Source: Diatrype stigma
Taxonomy: Eukaryota; Ascomycota; Sordariomycetes; Xylariales; Diatrypaceae
DNA: 58,154 bases
Direction of reading: 5' to 3'
Assembly (NCBI GenBank): GCA_022225965.2
Contig: JAKJXP020000171.1
Span: 1 to 58,154, forward strand
Shown here: in pieces, positions 1-12,757 of the stretch
How the letters are laid out: each line of letters starts with the position of its first letter
How positions within the stretch are numbered: position 1 is the stretch's first letter
Translations under genes and position numbers: made by a program
The notes under the pieces: model-generated
Seen by the model: the letters and a program-made list of their open reading frames with translations, nothing else
Told to the model about the DNA's origin: nothing
Database searches by the model: none

Positions 1-1210
<1,210 letters not shown>

Positions 1211-1618
1211 ATGTATCCCCACAACGCCTTCCTGCTGACAGCAGCCGGCATCTTCGCCTCCTCGGCCGCAGCGCAGTGCATCTCGTGGCAGCTGATCCAG
1301 TACTACGCGGCGATGCCCGACGGCACCATCTTCGACGGCGTCATCACGCCGGCGCCCATCACGGAGAAGTCCACCGTCGACCCGGTCTGCACGCTCAAGT
1401 CGAGCAACTGGGACGACTTCAAGACCGAGGGCGGCCGCATGTTCGACTGCACGGGCACGTGGTTCGCGATGATCTCGGAAGATCTCAAGAGCATCGGCGT
1501 CAGCCCCCCGGACATCGAAGACCCCTGGAAGCCCAATGTCTACCAAATCAGCTGGGACAACAACGAGTTCAACGAGATCCCGTTCGCCGCCTCGACCGAG
1601 GGACAATCGGGTTGCTGA
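1211..1618 (+). CDS. Small secreted cysteine-containing protein
   Basis: Single-exon gene for 135 residues. The start is the only ATG that gives a classical signal peptide: residues 1-21 hold a hydrophobic stretch (FLLTAAGIFASSAAA) with a likely cleavage after Ala21 or Gln22. The mature protein of about 113 residues has four cysteines (C23, C60, C80, and C135 as the last residue), enough for two disulfides, and is rich in Trp, Asp and Pro with no membrane segment. A TATA-like box lies about 130 bp upstream. Coding bias is strongly GC3, unlike the flanking spacer, which supports a real gene. I do not recognise a family. Size, secretion signal and even cysteine count fit the broad class of fungal small secreted proteins, some of which act as effectors, but nothing here proves an effector role. 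Confidence 0.75.
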   Translation: MYPHNAFLLTAAGIFASSAAAQCISWQLIQYYAAMPDGTIFDGVITPAPITEKSTVDPVCTLKSSNWDDFKTEGGRMFDCTGTWFAMISEDLKSIGVSPPDIEDPWKPNVYQISWDNNEFNEIPFAASTEGQSGC

Positions 1619-2366
1619 AGGAAGAAAGCAATACTGTTGAATGATGGAATGATTGAAAGGAGTGGAAGGGCAAGCAGTCTAAGAGGAAGTGTGGGAGTAT
1701 TGACAACGACCCTACGAAGCCATCATACCAAGCTCAGAGCCTCAGGTCAGCGCTGATCAATTGCCTGCACGCCGCGAGGCTTGGTAACGACAAGAGAGTA
1801 CGCTCACCACTGTACACCTTTGATCAACAAAATTCATTGCTAAGGTAAATCTTTCGGGGGTGGGGGTTCCACCTATAAATGTGTTGATATAGGAGTGTTA
1901 GGGGCAGACGGGTGGGCCAGGTGAGCAGTCAAGTCACAGTTGGATATCTTTTCTAGTTATATAATGCTTTTTGAATGGAGATAACTGCATTGCAAATGGG
2001 ACGGCATCACAGCAGGCAGCAGGTAATTGACATATAAGACTATTTACTTGGGCAACCATGAACATGTTGGTTCTAAGCACCTGCATATGCAGTAGGGCCT
2101 TCTCGGTAGGCCGCATTTGACCAAAGCGGGTTGGTTGGTTGGTTGGATGGATGGTATAGGCATTTAACACTGGTGGCAGTGAAAATGCCAGGATAAGGTG
2201 GGGGGTCGGGCTTCATGTTGCATTGTTTCTTGAATAAAGGCCTTTCCCAGACAACACTATTCTCACCAAGGAACTCATCTTGCTCGCCCGGGACAATCAT
2301 ACCGCGATCATTACTTTTGAACCTTCTTTGGCTACCTCTTTCTCATATCTTGGCCACATCGTCAAC
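1619..2366. other. Intergenic spacer
   Basis: Holds the 3' flank of the secreted-protein gene and the promoter of the FAD oxidase gene. A short GGTT/GGAT run occurs at about 2128-2153. No gene or RNA seen. Confidence 0.5.
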
Positions 2367-3883
2367 ATGGCAATAGAAACTATAGAGTCCTTCTGCTCAC
2401 AGGCCGTAAGCCATATGAAGGCTGGTCTAGGTCCGAAGGTTCTACTCCCCACCGATCCCGCCTATATCGTCCGCGAGGAGTCTTACTGGGCGTCCAATAC
2501 TAGACTGAAGCCTGCCTGCATACTTGTCCCTGAGTCTGCAGAGGAGGTCTCCAGTGCCCTCAAGTCTCTCGTGGCCGCGCAACAGCGCTTTGCGATCCGC
2601 AGTGGCGGACACTCGCCTTCGCCAGGTGCAAACAACATGGCGGACGGCGTGACTATTGATCTCAGTCACTTAAACACAGTCACCTTCGACCCAGCCACTG
2701 AAACTGCGCACATTGGCGCAGGGGCGAAGTGGACAGGTGTGTATGAAGAGCTACTAAAGTACGGGCGTGCCGTAGCTGGTGGCCGCTCCGGAGATGTCGG
2801 TGTTTCGGGCCTCCTTCTGGGTGGTGGCAGCTCATGGATGGCGGCGCGCTATGGATGGGCAGTACGTTCTCCTGGCCTCTTTGGGTCGATACGGCCCTGT
2901 TGACATTGCCCTGAGAAAAAGTCTGGTACTAATGCGAATCCGATAGTGCGATGCTGTTCTCGCTTTTGAGATCGTGTTAGCAGATGGCCGTATCGTTACT
3001 GTAGATAAGGACAGTAATACGGACCTATATCAGGCTCTCAAGGGCGGTTCAAACAATTTCGGAATCGTCACCAGTTTCGTCATGACTGCGTTACCGACTG
3101 GCCAGGTCTGGGCAGGTATCGCAGCAACTCCGAAGGAGGCCATACCTGAAGTAGTGGATGTCATGTATAACTTCACAGAAGGGAACTCGAAACACCAGGA
3201 CAGCTACCTCATGATCGTCATTGGTTACTTCCCTGCTTTCAAGGACAATGTCGCATCGACGGCGTTTCTCGAGGCCAAGGGAGACGCCAATGCCGCCGAG
3301 TTCGATGGATGGCGGAAACTTCCGAAAATCATGGATACATCGAAAATAACAACTATTTACGACATGGCAGCAAACATAACACTGCCCCCGAATTACCAGT
3401 AAGTTAACATCACAAAACTCGTAATTGTTCGCCCCTATCCGCATCCAGTTTCTGATGGACCACAGCAATGCATGGTTTACCCTATGCTTTGCGAACTGCA
3501 TATTTCAGCCGATCTCGACGAGCATGGCGGAGCACTCAGTTGCTGCCGGCGGAAACATCCTGGGCCTCGAGCGTCACTCGGGGAACGCCATCCTGTTCCA
3601 GCTCTCGGCCATGATGAAGACGGCGGAGCAGGCGGCCTTCGCCTACCCGAAGTTCAAAGCAGCTGTCCAAGCGATAAAAGACTTTGCCGACTCGCTGGAC
3701 GGCGGCCTGATGAGGGACTGGCTGTACATGAACTATGCAGACAAGAGCCAGGACGTTCTGCGCAGCTATGGTGTTGATAATGTCCGGAAGATGAAGGAGG
3801 TGGCGGCTACGTACGATCCTGATCAGGTGTTCCAGAAGCTGTGCCTTGGGGGTTGGAAGATCTCGGATGTTGATGTCGAATGA
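2367..3883 (+). CDS. FAD-linked oxidoreductase (BBE-like), possibly with an internal deletion
   Basis: Model: exons 2367-2861, 2947-3398 and 3466-3883, with GT-AG introns of 85 and 67 bp, giving 454 residues. The ATG at 2367 has a good context (CAACATGG); no signal peptide is evident. The N-terminal half is an FAD_binding_4/PCMH domain: residues 79-84 (SGGHSP) carry His82, the expected histidyl-FAD attachment site, and around residue 150 a Gly-rich GDVGVSGLLLGGG segment lacks the second covalent Cys of plant berberine bridge enzymes. The C-terminal BBE segment is present (MNYAD, then YGVDNV and the YDPDQVFQ region). These enzymes use O2 to oxidise small metabolites; the substrate cannot be told. 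After WFTLCFANC the sequence jumps straight to IFQPI, where relatives known to me carry roughly 30-40 more residues, so an in-frame deletion is likely. It may be a reduced paralogue or an early pseudogene. Confidence 0.8.
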
Positions 3884-4917
3884 TGCTGATGGGCCTTTCT
3901 GGAGTCAACTTTCGAAGCTATTAACACCATCATCATGATTTCCGAATCTGTGATCAAACTATAACAATTCACAGTAAATGTCGATTTCAAGCAGGTAAAC
4001 TGGATAAATGCAACCATTTACTCATTAGAAAACATCGAGGAATACGCAATGCACCCACGGCAGTTCATGTTGAATGGTAGCGAGGATAGCTTTGTGTGGT
4101 TGGGTTAGGTGTTGGCTAGCCGCTGGGAACGGGACATAGCCCCTGAGCCTAAGCCAAGACTATCTTGACCATCCTATTCCGAGCGCGATCAGCCCTATAA
4201 GATCTCAAATAAGTCTGTAGAAAACATGGGTCTTTCATTTGATAGGCCTCAATGTCTATTTCCCCATCGGGAATGTCGATCTAAACCTGTGTGCTGTGTG
4301 TAATAGGTGTTGGGTATATACGCAGCCTATGCAACTACGTAGCTGGAGGATTGATTACCTCAGATCTCGCAGAAGTATCGTCGAGGTTCCATCAGCCCTA
4401 ACGCTTGCCCTGCCTCAGCTCCTCTATATAACGGTTGTTAATACGCACCCGGCGCACCCTATTGCTTCATTGCTTTAAATCGAGCCCCATTCGAACACGG
4501 AGCTGGGCGGCCGAATGGCGCAGAAAGTTGTGTGGCTGCACAAAGGAGCGCACCAATGCGGGTGAGCTGCACAGGGATCACCGCAACGGCCCTATCCACA
4601 GCGGCTAAAAACGTGACAGAAAGGATTCGCCAATAGCGCCATGCCGATCAATCCCACGCATCGCACCTTGACCTCAGCAAACCCCAGGCTTGTCCTACCT
4701 ACCTGGGCGCACCCGGGTGCTACCGGATGACATCGTTTGGGGGTGTTCCTTTTGAGGAGAGGGGGCGGCTTAAGGCCCCCCCGTCTTCGCCAGACCAGAT
4801 CGGACGTTGGTCCCTTTTTATGTTATTTTTTTATTTTGCATCATCGGAGATGTCCATCAGTCGACTTGTCTCTCCCTTCCAGATGTGATCCGCGCTTGCA
4901 CGCGGCAGCAGCATGTA
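3884..4917. other. Intergenic spacer
   Basis: Contains the oxidase 3' flank and the promoter region of the membrane protein that starts at 4918. Short open frames here have no protein-like features. No RNA gene found. Confidence 0.5.
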
Positions 4918-6534
4918 ATGTCTCAGTTGCCATCGGGGACGCTTGGAGTTGCCGTCGGCGTGCTCATATACACTTTTGCTTGTCTGTTTACCAATATCCT
5001 CCTGATATGGTTGCACTGGGTGAGCCGGCAAAGGCTGAGCTGTAGGTCCATCCGCCATGTCTTGCTTTCTCCATGAAAACTTGGGGGCTGGCTAACGTAT
5101 CCGTTTAAGATGTGGCCTTGATCGCATACTTCGCCTTGATCTGTACCCTTAGCAGTATCATCCAGCAGATATATAACTACGCGTAAGCATAGACCATTGC
5201 GATGCCTGTTCTGAAAATCATATTGACGACGCACTTAGCTTATGGAATGATCTCATGTGGGCGCAGCTATATTATATCAAAGCCAACTACAAGAATGCCG
5301 ATGTCGCCTTCAATAATGGAAATTTCGGGTTCATGCGGGTCCTGGCCAACATTAGTGAGTGAAGAAGGCATTCACCTTCAACACACCAAGACAGAACACC
5401 GACTGACACCATCCCAGGACTATTCTGCTACATCATGGAGTCGAGCTACTTGTTAACATAGTATGTCGATGTCCCTTGATAACAACGTACCGTTTGTTAC
5501 TAATGACTTCCTCTAGCTCGCTTCAAATCACCTTTTCGGTGTACGACCTATGGTCAACGCGACGGCATAGCAAGAAGACCTTTGCAGGGGTTTGCAAACT
5601 CGTGCCCCTTGCATTAGCGGGTATATCGGTCGGGTTACTCCAGACGAAGATAGTGCAAAGAAGTTTCCTCGTATACATGATCATAGCAAATCTACAGTGT
5701 GAGTACATTCAATATGGCACTTGGCCGAAGTCCCTGTAAACTGACTAGATGCCTAGCGGTCACGAGCTGCGCTATCAGCATCGTCTTATTGGTGGTGATC
5801 CTGTGGAAATTCGTCAATACCAAGCGCTCCTTCCGATACGTAGATGGATCATCGCACTCAAGAGGCCGGTGGTTCCGAGCCGGGAGCAAGAGTAGCTCAG
5901 GGACAGACTCCAGTGGCCTCCCGGGTCATAGACCTCCACCGAAGGTGTTCGATAACAGTTGGTTGGTTTTTCGACTGTCCGTCGCAATCCTCCTTGTATC
6001 GTAGGTGACCTCAAAGCCGTGCCGTGGGTTTGGATTGGAGATGTCGCTGACGTTAATGCTAGACTGTTCATATTCGCGAGCTTGGCTACACACCTGCCTC
6101 AGCGTGACGACATCGCGAAAGATGCCCAGGCAGACGAGCCCGACCTGGGCTCCGGACGAGCCAAGTCAAATATCACCGGATACATATTCGGCGTGACGCC
6201 AGGGTTGGCCATCTGGATCGTGTTCGGTCTCACCAAAGAGTTCCGTCAGATCATGTACGATAGGTTCGTGCCGAGGAAATGGCGAAGGGGGGAGGCCGGG
6301 CCAACACCGCTGCTACAGAGCCCCTGGACAGTACCAGCCCCGACTCCGAACCACCAACATATGTCCAGGCTGACATTGGCGCCGATTGCGACGGATATCG
6401 AGCTTCAACTGGACAATCTGGAATCCCAGAGCATGAAGAGGCGCGCGACTCCGGATCCAGACGTGCTGGCTACTCCGTTATTGTTACCGAATCGTATAAC
6501 AGACCCGTTACGAAGTGTCCATTCTACTAACTAG
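4918..6534 (+). CDS. Fungal seven-transmembrane protein of unknown function
   Basis: Seven exons: 4918-5041, 5110-5182, 5239-5354, 5418-5460, 5517-5698, 5757-6000 and 6063-6534. Introns are 56-68 bp and all GT-AG, most with CTGAC/CTAAT-like branch sites. The product is 417 residues. About seven hydrophobic segments are visible, at roughly 7-33, 44-63, 92-115, 144-160, 169-200, 245-270 and 292-312, followed by a hydrophilic tail of about 105 residues rich in Pro, Ser and Arg. A loop with YKNADVAFNN lies between segments 2 and 3. The layout (short N-terminus, seven segments, long cytoplasmic-type tail) resembles a widespread family of uncharacterised Pezizomycotina membrane proteins and, in outline only, 7TM receptors. 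I see no CFEM domain or pheromone-receptor signature. Exon phases join without stops, which supports the model. An earlier in-frame ATG exists at 4807 but adds a less convincing leader. Confidence 0.7.
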
Positions 6535-7596
6535 AACCGAGGGCGAGGGTTCGCAGCCTAAGAGGCGTGATGGGTAGTGTGCTGCAAAGACGTCATAGCA
6601 AGGGACCAAGGGTTGCCTGGCGACGGATATTGACGAGTTACGAATCTTATGAAACGGCGCCAAATTCAAGTTATCCTGAAGCGTTGTGGGGATCCGAAGA
6701 TGATATGAGAAGTAATGCACTTGCCCACTCCCCAACCGAGCCCCCAGAATATCGTTTCAAGGTGGCAATATAGACTATATACCTAGGTACTTAGTACTTA
6801 TGCGACCATGTGAAAGAATATGAAGTCAAGGTCAGTACGAAGCAAGCAGCAAGTCTATTTGCAAATGCTCCAAGGTCTTTTTAGCAGTTGCTCCCCAGCG
6901 ATCAGAAGTATCAGGCAGGGGAGATGCTCCTCGAAGGAACCACACAGTACCTAGGTACCTACGTGAGGGGCACTGGCTTGATTTAACCCACCGGGTATGT
7001 AACTAAGTTACCTCTTATATTTTTGGTTGCCTCTAAGCAGTTGACAGTGCTCCCCTCAAGTTCATTGGTGAAAAGTCGAATATTGTATGAATTAGGTATA
7101 TCTTGATAACATGTAACTCAACTAGACCTCACCAGGTATACACAATACCTATAGGGTACATGTAGTTGGGGAGATATTATAGGGGGGAAGTGGACGATTC
7201 ATAAAATGCGGGGTCGTGCGGGAGAGAAGTGCCAGAGAAATGCGTGCCCCGCCAGCCCGCCGATTAAGGTGCCGTAGCGTAGGTACCTACATACATGTAG
7301 GTATGTATGTATGTATATTCATCAGATATTCCCGGTATGTACGTACATACAACCCTACATATGTATGTACTGTATACACTGGACCTAAGCAGGTACGAAG
7401 TACCGAAGCACAGCTGCAGCAAACGCGTCTCACCTCCTAACCTTAGGCTCGTCATGTCCACCGTGTCCCGAGGTCTTTTGTTCAAAGCGACATGCCACAG
7501 TCCATGCCTGACAACCTATTAAGAGAGTCATGGAAGTAATTGCGACTAGCCTCATTCAAACGCATCTACGGTAGTCACTGGAGCAGACAAATCAAG
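6535..7596. other. Intergenic, rich in TACCTA/TAGGTA motifs
   Basis: No gene. Contains two perfect copies of the palindrome TACCTAGGTA (6780-6789 and 6948-6957), many single TAGGTA or TACCTA words, and a TATG-type microsatellite near 7301. The last few hundred bases should hold the promoter and leader of the SET-domain gene. Confidence 0.6.
7281..7372. repeat. Imperfect GTAT/TACA microsatellite
   Basis: A core of GTAT repeats at 7301-7315 is surrounded by reverse-complement TACA words, so the tract can partly fold back on itself. It lies in spacer upstream of the SET-domain gene. Confidence 0.7.
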
Positions 7597-8722
7597 ATGG
7601 AGCAGGCGACAAAAAACCATTTCTTCCTTCACGGCGAACCAGTAAGTACCCAGGGCTGGCTGCAGGTGTCATGTACCAAGCAATCTATGGCGTTTTATAG
7701 CAAGAGCGACGCTGACAGAATGCGATTTCGTTTAGGGCTTGGAGCGGGAAAAGGCCAACTGCCACTTCTGCCAGCTGCGTTCGTTTGCGACGCACGCCGA
7801 GTACCCCGTGACCATCGTCAATACGGAGGACGACGCGGTGCTGGACCCCGGCTTCCGCTTCACCGACGCCTCCGTGCTCGGCCGGGGCGTGCAGCCCACT
7901 AAAGACGAGTTCCGGTCCGGCTGCGCCTGCGTCGACGCCGAGGCCTGCCAGTACAAAGGCTGCCACTGCCTGCAGGACATGGACGACGACAGCAGCTACG
8001 AGGGCGGCGACGACGCGGACCCGTACGCGTCGCAGTACCGCAAAAAGGCGTACGCGTACCACTCGCACGGGGCGCGGGCCGGCCACCTGCGGTCGAAGAT
8101 CCTGACGTCGCGGGACCCCATCTACGAGTGCCACGAGCGATGCGCGTGCTCGTCCGGCGGGGCGGAGAGCTTGCCGTGCCCGAACCGGGTGGTCGAGCGC
8201 GGGCGGCAGGTGCCGCTGCAGGTATTCCGGACGCGGAACCGGGGGTGGGGGGTGCGCAGCACGGTGGACTTGCGTAAGGGCCAGTTTGTGGACCGGTACA
8301 TGGGGGAGGTAATCACGGCGGGGGAGGCGAACCGGCGGCGGGCCAAGTCGCATATCGCGCAGCGCAAGGACGTGTACCTGTTCGCGCTGGACAAGTTCTC
8401 GGACCCGGCGTCGCTGGACGACCGCCTGCGGGGCCCGCCGCTCGAGGTCGACGGCGAGTTCCTGTCCGGCCCCACGCGCTTCGTCAATCACTCGTGCGAC
8501 CCCAACCTGCGCATCTTCGCCCGCGTCGGCGACCACGCCGACAAGCATATCCACGACTTGGCGCTGTTCGCCATCCGCGACATCCCCAAGGGCGAGGAGC
8601 TCACCTTCGATTACGTCGACGGCGTTCACGACGAGGACAACGACGCCCTTGACCCCGAGAAGCACAAGGATATGACGCGCTGCCTTTGTGGTAGCGAGCA
8701 CTGCAGGGGGTACCTCTGGTAG
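7597..8722 (+). CDS. dim-5: Histone H3K9 methyltransferase, DIM-5/Clr4/SUV39 (KMT1) type
   Basis: Two exons (7597-7641 and 7736-8722) with a 94-bp GT-AG intron carrying a GCTGAC branch site; 343 residues, close to Neurospora DIM-5 in length. The first 15-residue exon ends with HFFLHGEP, which matches the N-terminus expected for DIM-5. There is no chromodomain, as in DIM-5. The pre-SET cluster has nine cysteines: C78, C80, C86, C91, C93, C147, C151, C153 and C163. The SET core carries the NHSC motif (266-269) for AdoMet binding, the catalytic-type Tyr308 in FDYVDG, and VDGEFLSG. The post-SET motif CLCGSEHC (331-338) supplies three more Zn cysteines, and the protein ends in RGYLW. The predicted reaction is methylation of H3 Lys9 using AdoMet, making heterochromatin that in Neurospora directs DNA methylation to RIP-mutated repeats. 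Oddity: nine residues separate C153 and C163, where the family normally has three. Confidence 0.93.
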
Positions 8723-9934
8723 ATGATTCGAAAACGAGAAAGTACCCGTATTAGGTACCTTCGAAATTACTGTACGGAAATAGTATTTATATGTACGATT
8801 TACATATATGAACCCTAGCGAATCAAACGAAGCCCTTCTACCCTGTCCTGTAAGGAATAACGTCGTCTCGGGGATTGTTTTCTGGCATTTTGTGCCTTCA
8901 AGTTCCTATTAATCACACCAAAATACCTTGCAAATCACCCCCTTCATCAGTTTTGTCGCTTCTGTTTGTTGACGCGTGTCCAGGCTGGCTATGCGTCGAG
9001 ATACGAAAAAATGATAGGTGTCGGCTTTGCCATGGCACTGGGATTGGTGACCTTGACAAATACATCAATGGCTGGGTATGACGCCAAGCAGGCCGGAAAA
9101 TGTACCCGTGAGACTAAATAAGTGGCGGGAAACTTAGTCGAGTTACATGTAGTCAAACACCATGAAGACAGCAAAATACACCATAAGCCAACGAACAACG
9201 ACAGAGTTTCATAACAAAAAATAGATCTAATTATCGTGGTAGTTGGTATCTTTCATCTCCCATGGCGATAGTGTATGCGGAGCAGGGAGGTATCCTCGCT
9301 ATCTCTCGTCTATCCCACCCGGCTGATGGCAAACTAATACTGCCAGCCCAGTGTTTACTTTTCAAGCTGTCAAGTTGCACTTATGTCAGAGCATTAAATA
9401 CCAGCAATAGTCAGCATGTGCTGATGCTTCATGCAGTGTTAAGACTCGGCTTTGAGTAAGGTTGGTTAGCTAGTAGGTACTTACCTACATACAAGTGGGT
9501 TGGAGGCACATGCAAGTGGGACTCAACTCTACTACACATATACTTAAGTATGTACTGTATCTATAGGCTATCGCTAGGTACCTTATCAGCACTAACGAAA
9601 GGCACTAAAGTTAGCACAAAGTTAGCACCCCTCCACCCAACTTTATTTTTCAGGTCCTCCGAACGGCGACACAATAATAAGATCTGCCTTTGGTTTCGAT
9701 GCTCACACCTTCAATTTACTCCATCTACCCCAATCATCAAGAACAGAACCAAGAAATCTTCAGTTCGTCGTCATCGCCTTCCTATGTCATGGGTTTATAG
9801 TTGCCTCGACCGTCAAATTCCGCCTACGCAAGCGTTTCGAGGGAAGAGTCATTCGGAAAATATGGTACGACTACACCCCCAGAACCCCCAACCTCCAAAC
9901 ATTTGATTGATCAAGCCCTTCACTATCACACAAT
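8723..9934. other. Intergenic spacer
   Basis: No convincing gene. The later part (about 9600-9930), rich in C, A and T with short open frames, is probably promoter and 5' leader of the ubiquitin-domain gene. Several TAGGTA/TACCTA words occur around 9474-9490 and 9575. Confidence 0.5.
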
Positions 9935-11242
9935 ATGGTATGATCCTATGGCTCTATCGATTGCTACCTTCTATCATCTGCGCTCATTGTCTCCCCCTGG
10001 GTTTTCCTGAACTAACGGATCAATAATCGTAGGGATGCTGTTTCTCGCGGCCAGCCGGCCCCAACGCCCCTTACCCGGGCGGCCCCTCGCCGTCCGCCCG
10101 CGCTATTAACTCCCCCCCACTGCCCGTCCGCCAGTCCTCCGCCACCGAAGATAGCATTGGTGCCGAATCCGCCGCGCCGCCAGTAGCAGCAGCAACAGTA
10201 ATAGCCGTACCAGCGGGAGCGAGAGCAGGGTCGCTATCTCAGCATGACGAAGACGCACGCTCAAACCCCCGTTCACATAGCAATCGACGCCACAGCCGCC
10301 TTCACCACAACCACCACCACGACCGAGAGCACAGCGAGCAACCGCCGCTCTCGCAGCACATCGACAAGCCCCTGCGCCGCCACCGGTGGGCTTCCAAGCG
10401 GCGCGCCTGGACCCGCACCGCCCTGGACACCGAGCGCGCCGACTTCTTCGACACCCGGGTCACGGGCCGCCAGGAGGTCTGGCAGGTGCTGCGGGCGGCG
10501 CTCGAGGTCCTGTGGGAGGCGGACCTGAGACGGGCGGCCCGGCATGACGACGACGACGGCAGAACTGCACTTACTGCGATTCCTTCAACTGGGGGCGGAG
10601 ATGGAGATGTCGACGGACAGGAGGTGGTGCTGGATCAGCAAGAGCAGGAGCGGGAGGACGAGAGCCTCGCGACGGCGCAGACCATACTCTCCGCGGCCGA
10701 AGTGACCCTACCGACCGGCGACCTCGCCAACGGCGCCTACGATGCCCTGGGCAACTACTATGCGCTGCCGGAGTGGATTGTCAGCGACCCGGCCAACGTC
10801 GCCGAGGATAGTGGCGCGCGTTCGGCGGCTGGAGCTGGAAATGGAACCGACAACGCAAATCCCAACGACGATGACAATGATCTTGTGGACGAGGATGCGG
10901 CGCTGCGGCGCAGAGAGGAGAAGGGCAAGGCCGTCGCGAACGTCCGGAACATGGTCAAGGTCTGTGCGCGGCTCAGCGAGAACGGCCGCGACGTGATAGT
11001 GCGCGCGAGTGCTGAGGAGAGCGTGCGCAGTGTGGCAAGGAAGGTGGTGGAGGACTCTGGGGTAAGCTGGTTCCTTTCCTTTCGTTGTCTTGCTCTTGAA
11101 CTCAGCTAATAGCAACAAGCTCCCCGCCTCGAAGCGCATCCGCCTTGCCTACATGGGCAAGATTCTCAAGGAGAACGCGTCCCTGCAGGCTCAGGGCTGG
11201 CAGAAAGGCCATGTGGTCAACGCCCTCGTCTTCAACCAATAG
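9935..11242 (+). CDS. UBTD-like ubiquitin-domain-containing protein
   Basis: Model: exon 1 is the ATG alone (9935-9937); intron 9938-10032 (GTATGA donor, CTAAC branch, TAG acceptor); exon 2 10033-11061; intron 11062-11119; exon 3 11120-11242; 384 residues. Joining the lone ATG to exon 2 gives MGCCFSR, a start fitting N-myristoylation plus palmitoylation and matching the MG-[N/G]-C start of UBTD proteins. Exon 2 has no in-frame ATG near its start, so this splice rescues the conserved beginning. A low-complexity Ser, Ala and His-rich stretch follows to about residue 115. Next comes the UBTD N-terminal domain (about 118-270), with LSQHIDKPLRRHRW, WTRTALD, FFDTRVTGRQEVW and later YYALPEWIV. A Asp/Glu-rich linker leads to a C-terminal ubiquitin-like fold (about 300-384) beginning near VRNMVKVCARL and split by the last intron. 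UBTD proteins bind E2 enzymes and act in ubiquitin regulation; membrane attachment here is inferred from the acylation motif. Confidence 0.85.
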
Positions 11243-12757
11243 CAAGGGTTAGCGGACGAAGGAGCTCCACCTCCACCATCACCGTGCCCATGGCCCTCCC
11301 CGTCATCATCTTTGCAGGGTAGAGTCCCACGCTCAAACTCGGGGTCGCCGTCGATACAGCTACAGCGCCTGTCCCTGGCTGTTCACCCGGGAAGTGTCCA
11401 CTCCACCATCTCCAGGCGGTCATCCGTCTTCTCACCGACGCCGCCCATCATCCGTGAAGTGGAGGACAACGATGATGCGGTGGCAGTTAGACAGACCGGT
11501 GTGTATACCAGGGGCGACGACATCAATGGCATGCTGCCTATGTTGCACGGTATGATGGCCTTGTGATTTCATCTCGACTACGATCGCACCTACTTATGAG
11601 CATCGTCGGCCTTATAATGAGACCTCGGACCATGACGAAGCATAACGATCCCGGAACCTGCTGCCTTTAATGATACCCTGACACAACCACACATCAAACC
11701 ATAACTACACCTAATACGAAGAGAGAACAGTTCTGTTCCTTCTCATCATCCAATGCCACCGCCGATATCACCATCGATATTACATACTCTGCATCACCTG
11801 TCGGACCCTGGATTATACTTATACCCCATACTGCTACATTGATTTTGTCTTTCTTGTCTCATTCTTTTTCCTCTTTTTGTCCTTGTCACCCACGGCCGCA
11901 TGTACCTCACCCAGCATTGGGACTGTCTGATGTAGCTTTCAGGGCTCTGAAGGGGAAGGGAGGCAAGTCTACTAAAAACCGGAAGGTCTTTTTAATACTT
12001 AATAAGGTATTTTGCAATGAGGTGTAACATCACAGGGCGGAGTGCGATTTCTTCTTGTTGGTCGGGCTCTAACGTATATTTGTCTGTATATACATGTAAC
12101 TCTGCTGTCTCTCCCACTGGGCTGAACGAGGGAAGAGGGGATAGCAGGGACGGGGGCCGTTGCGATCGCCATTCAGGTCGCTGCCTTTGATATGATTCAT
12201 GCATGCCATGCTTTCATGAGAGACTGACGATTACTCAGTATGTTTCTGTAGAACAACATAACGAGAATACGGAATTATGCTACATCGCAATGCAATGAAG
12301 GGCACTTCATGACGCAGCCGCGATAGCTTCGTGATTTACTCATTATGTGATAACTGTATTGACGTTTCAAGGCCGCCTTATCCTTTGCCAGCAGTGCTCA
12401 CGGCATTCTGTCCAATGGTGTTTGCTTCGTTTCCAGACCCCGGGCAAATGCCGCATACTACATGACCAATGATCTCCTCAATCACAGCAACCCGCGGTGC
12501 CAGTACCCGAACGGGCTCAACATCATAAGCACGGCAAATGTGGTGCGTTTCCTTTGTCCTTAGTCAGAGCGCCTGATGTTAGGGGTATTCCTTTTCCCCT
12601 TCTTATCCCGACCGCGATTCAACCATATTTACACTTACAGACCAGACCAGGGTACGATAATTGAAATAGACTGACACTGCGAGCACTGAGGACTGCCTTT
12701 CTGGCAATACCCCGCTAGGACTTGTTTGCACTCTCCGCCCAATGGTAATATACCGCC
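11243..12757. other. Intergenic spacer
   Basis: Contains the 3' flank of the UBTD-like gene, including an open stretch at 11312-11566 that has no protein-like features, a T-rich segment near 11840-11890, and the upstream region of the DUF4238 gene. No gene or RNA recognised. Confidence 0.5.

Noticed and set aside
1211..6534. Secondary-metabolite gene cluster built around the FAD oxidase
   Set aside because: No synthase, P450, methyltransferase or cluster regulator is adjacent; neighbours are a small secreted protein and an unknown membrane protein.
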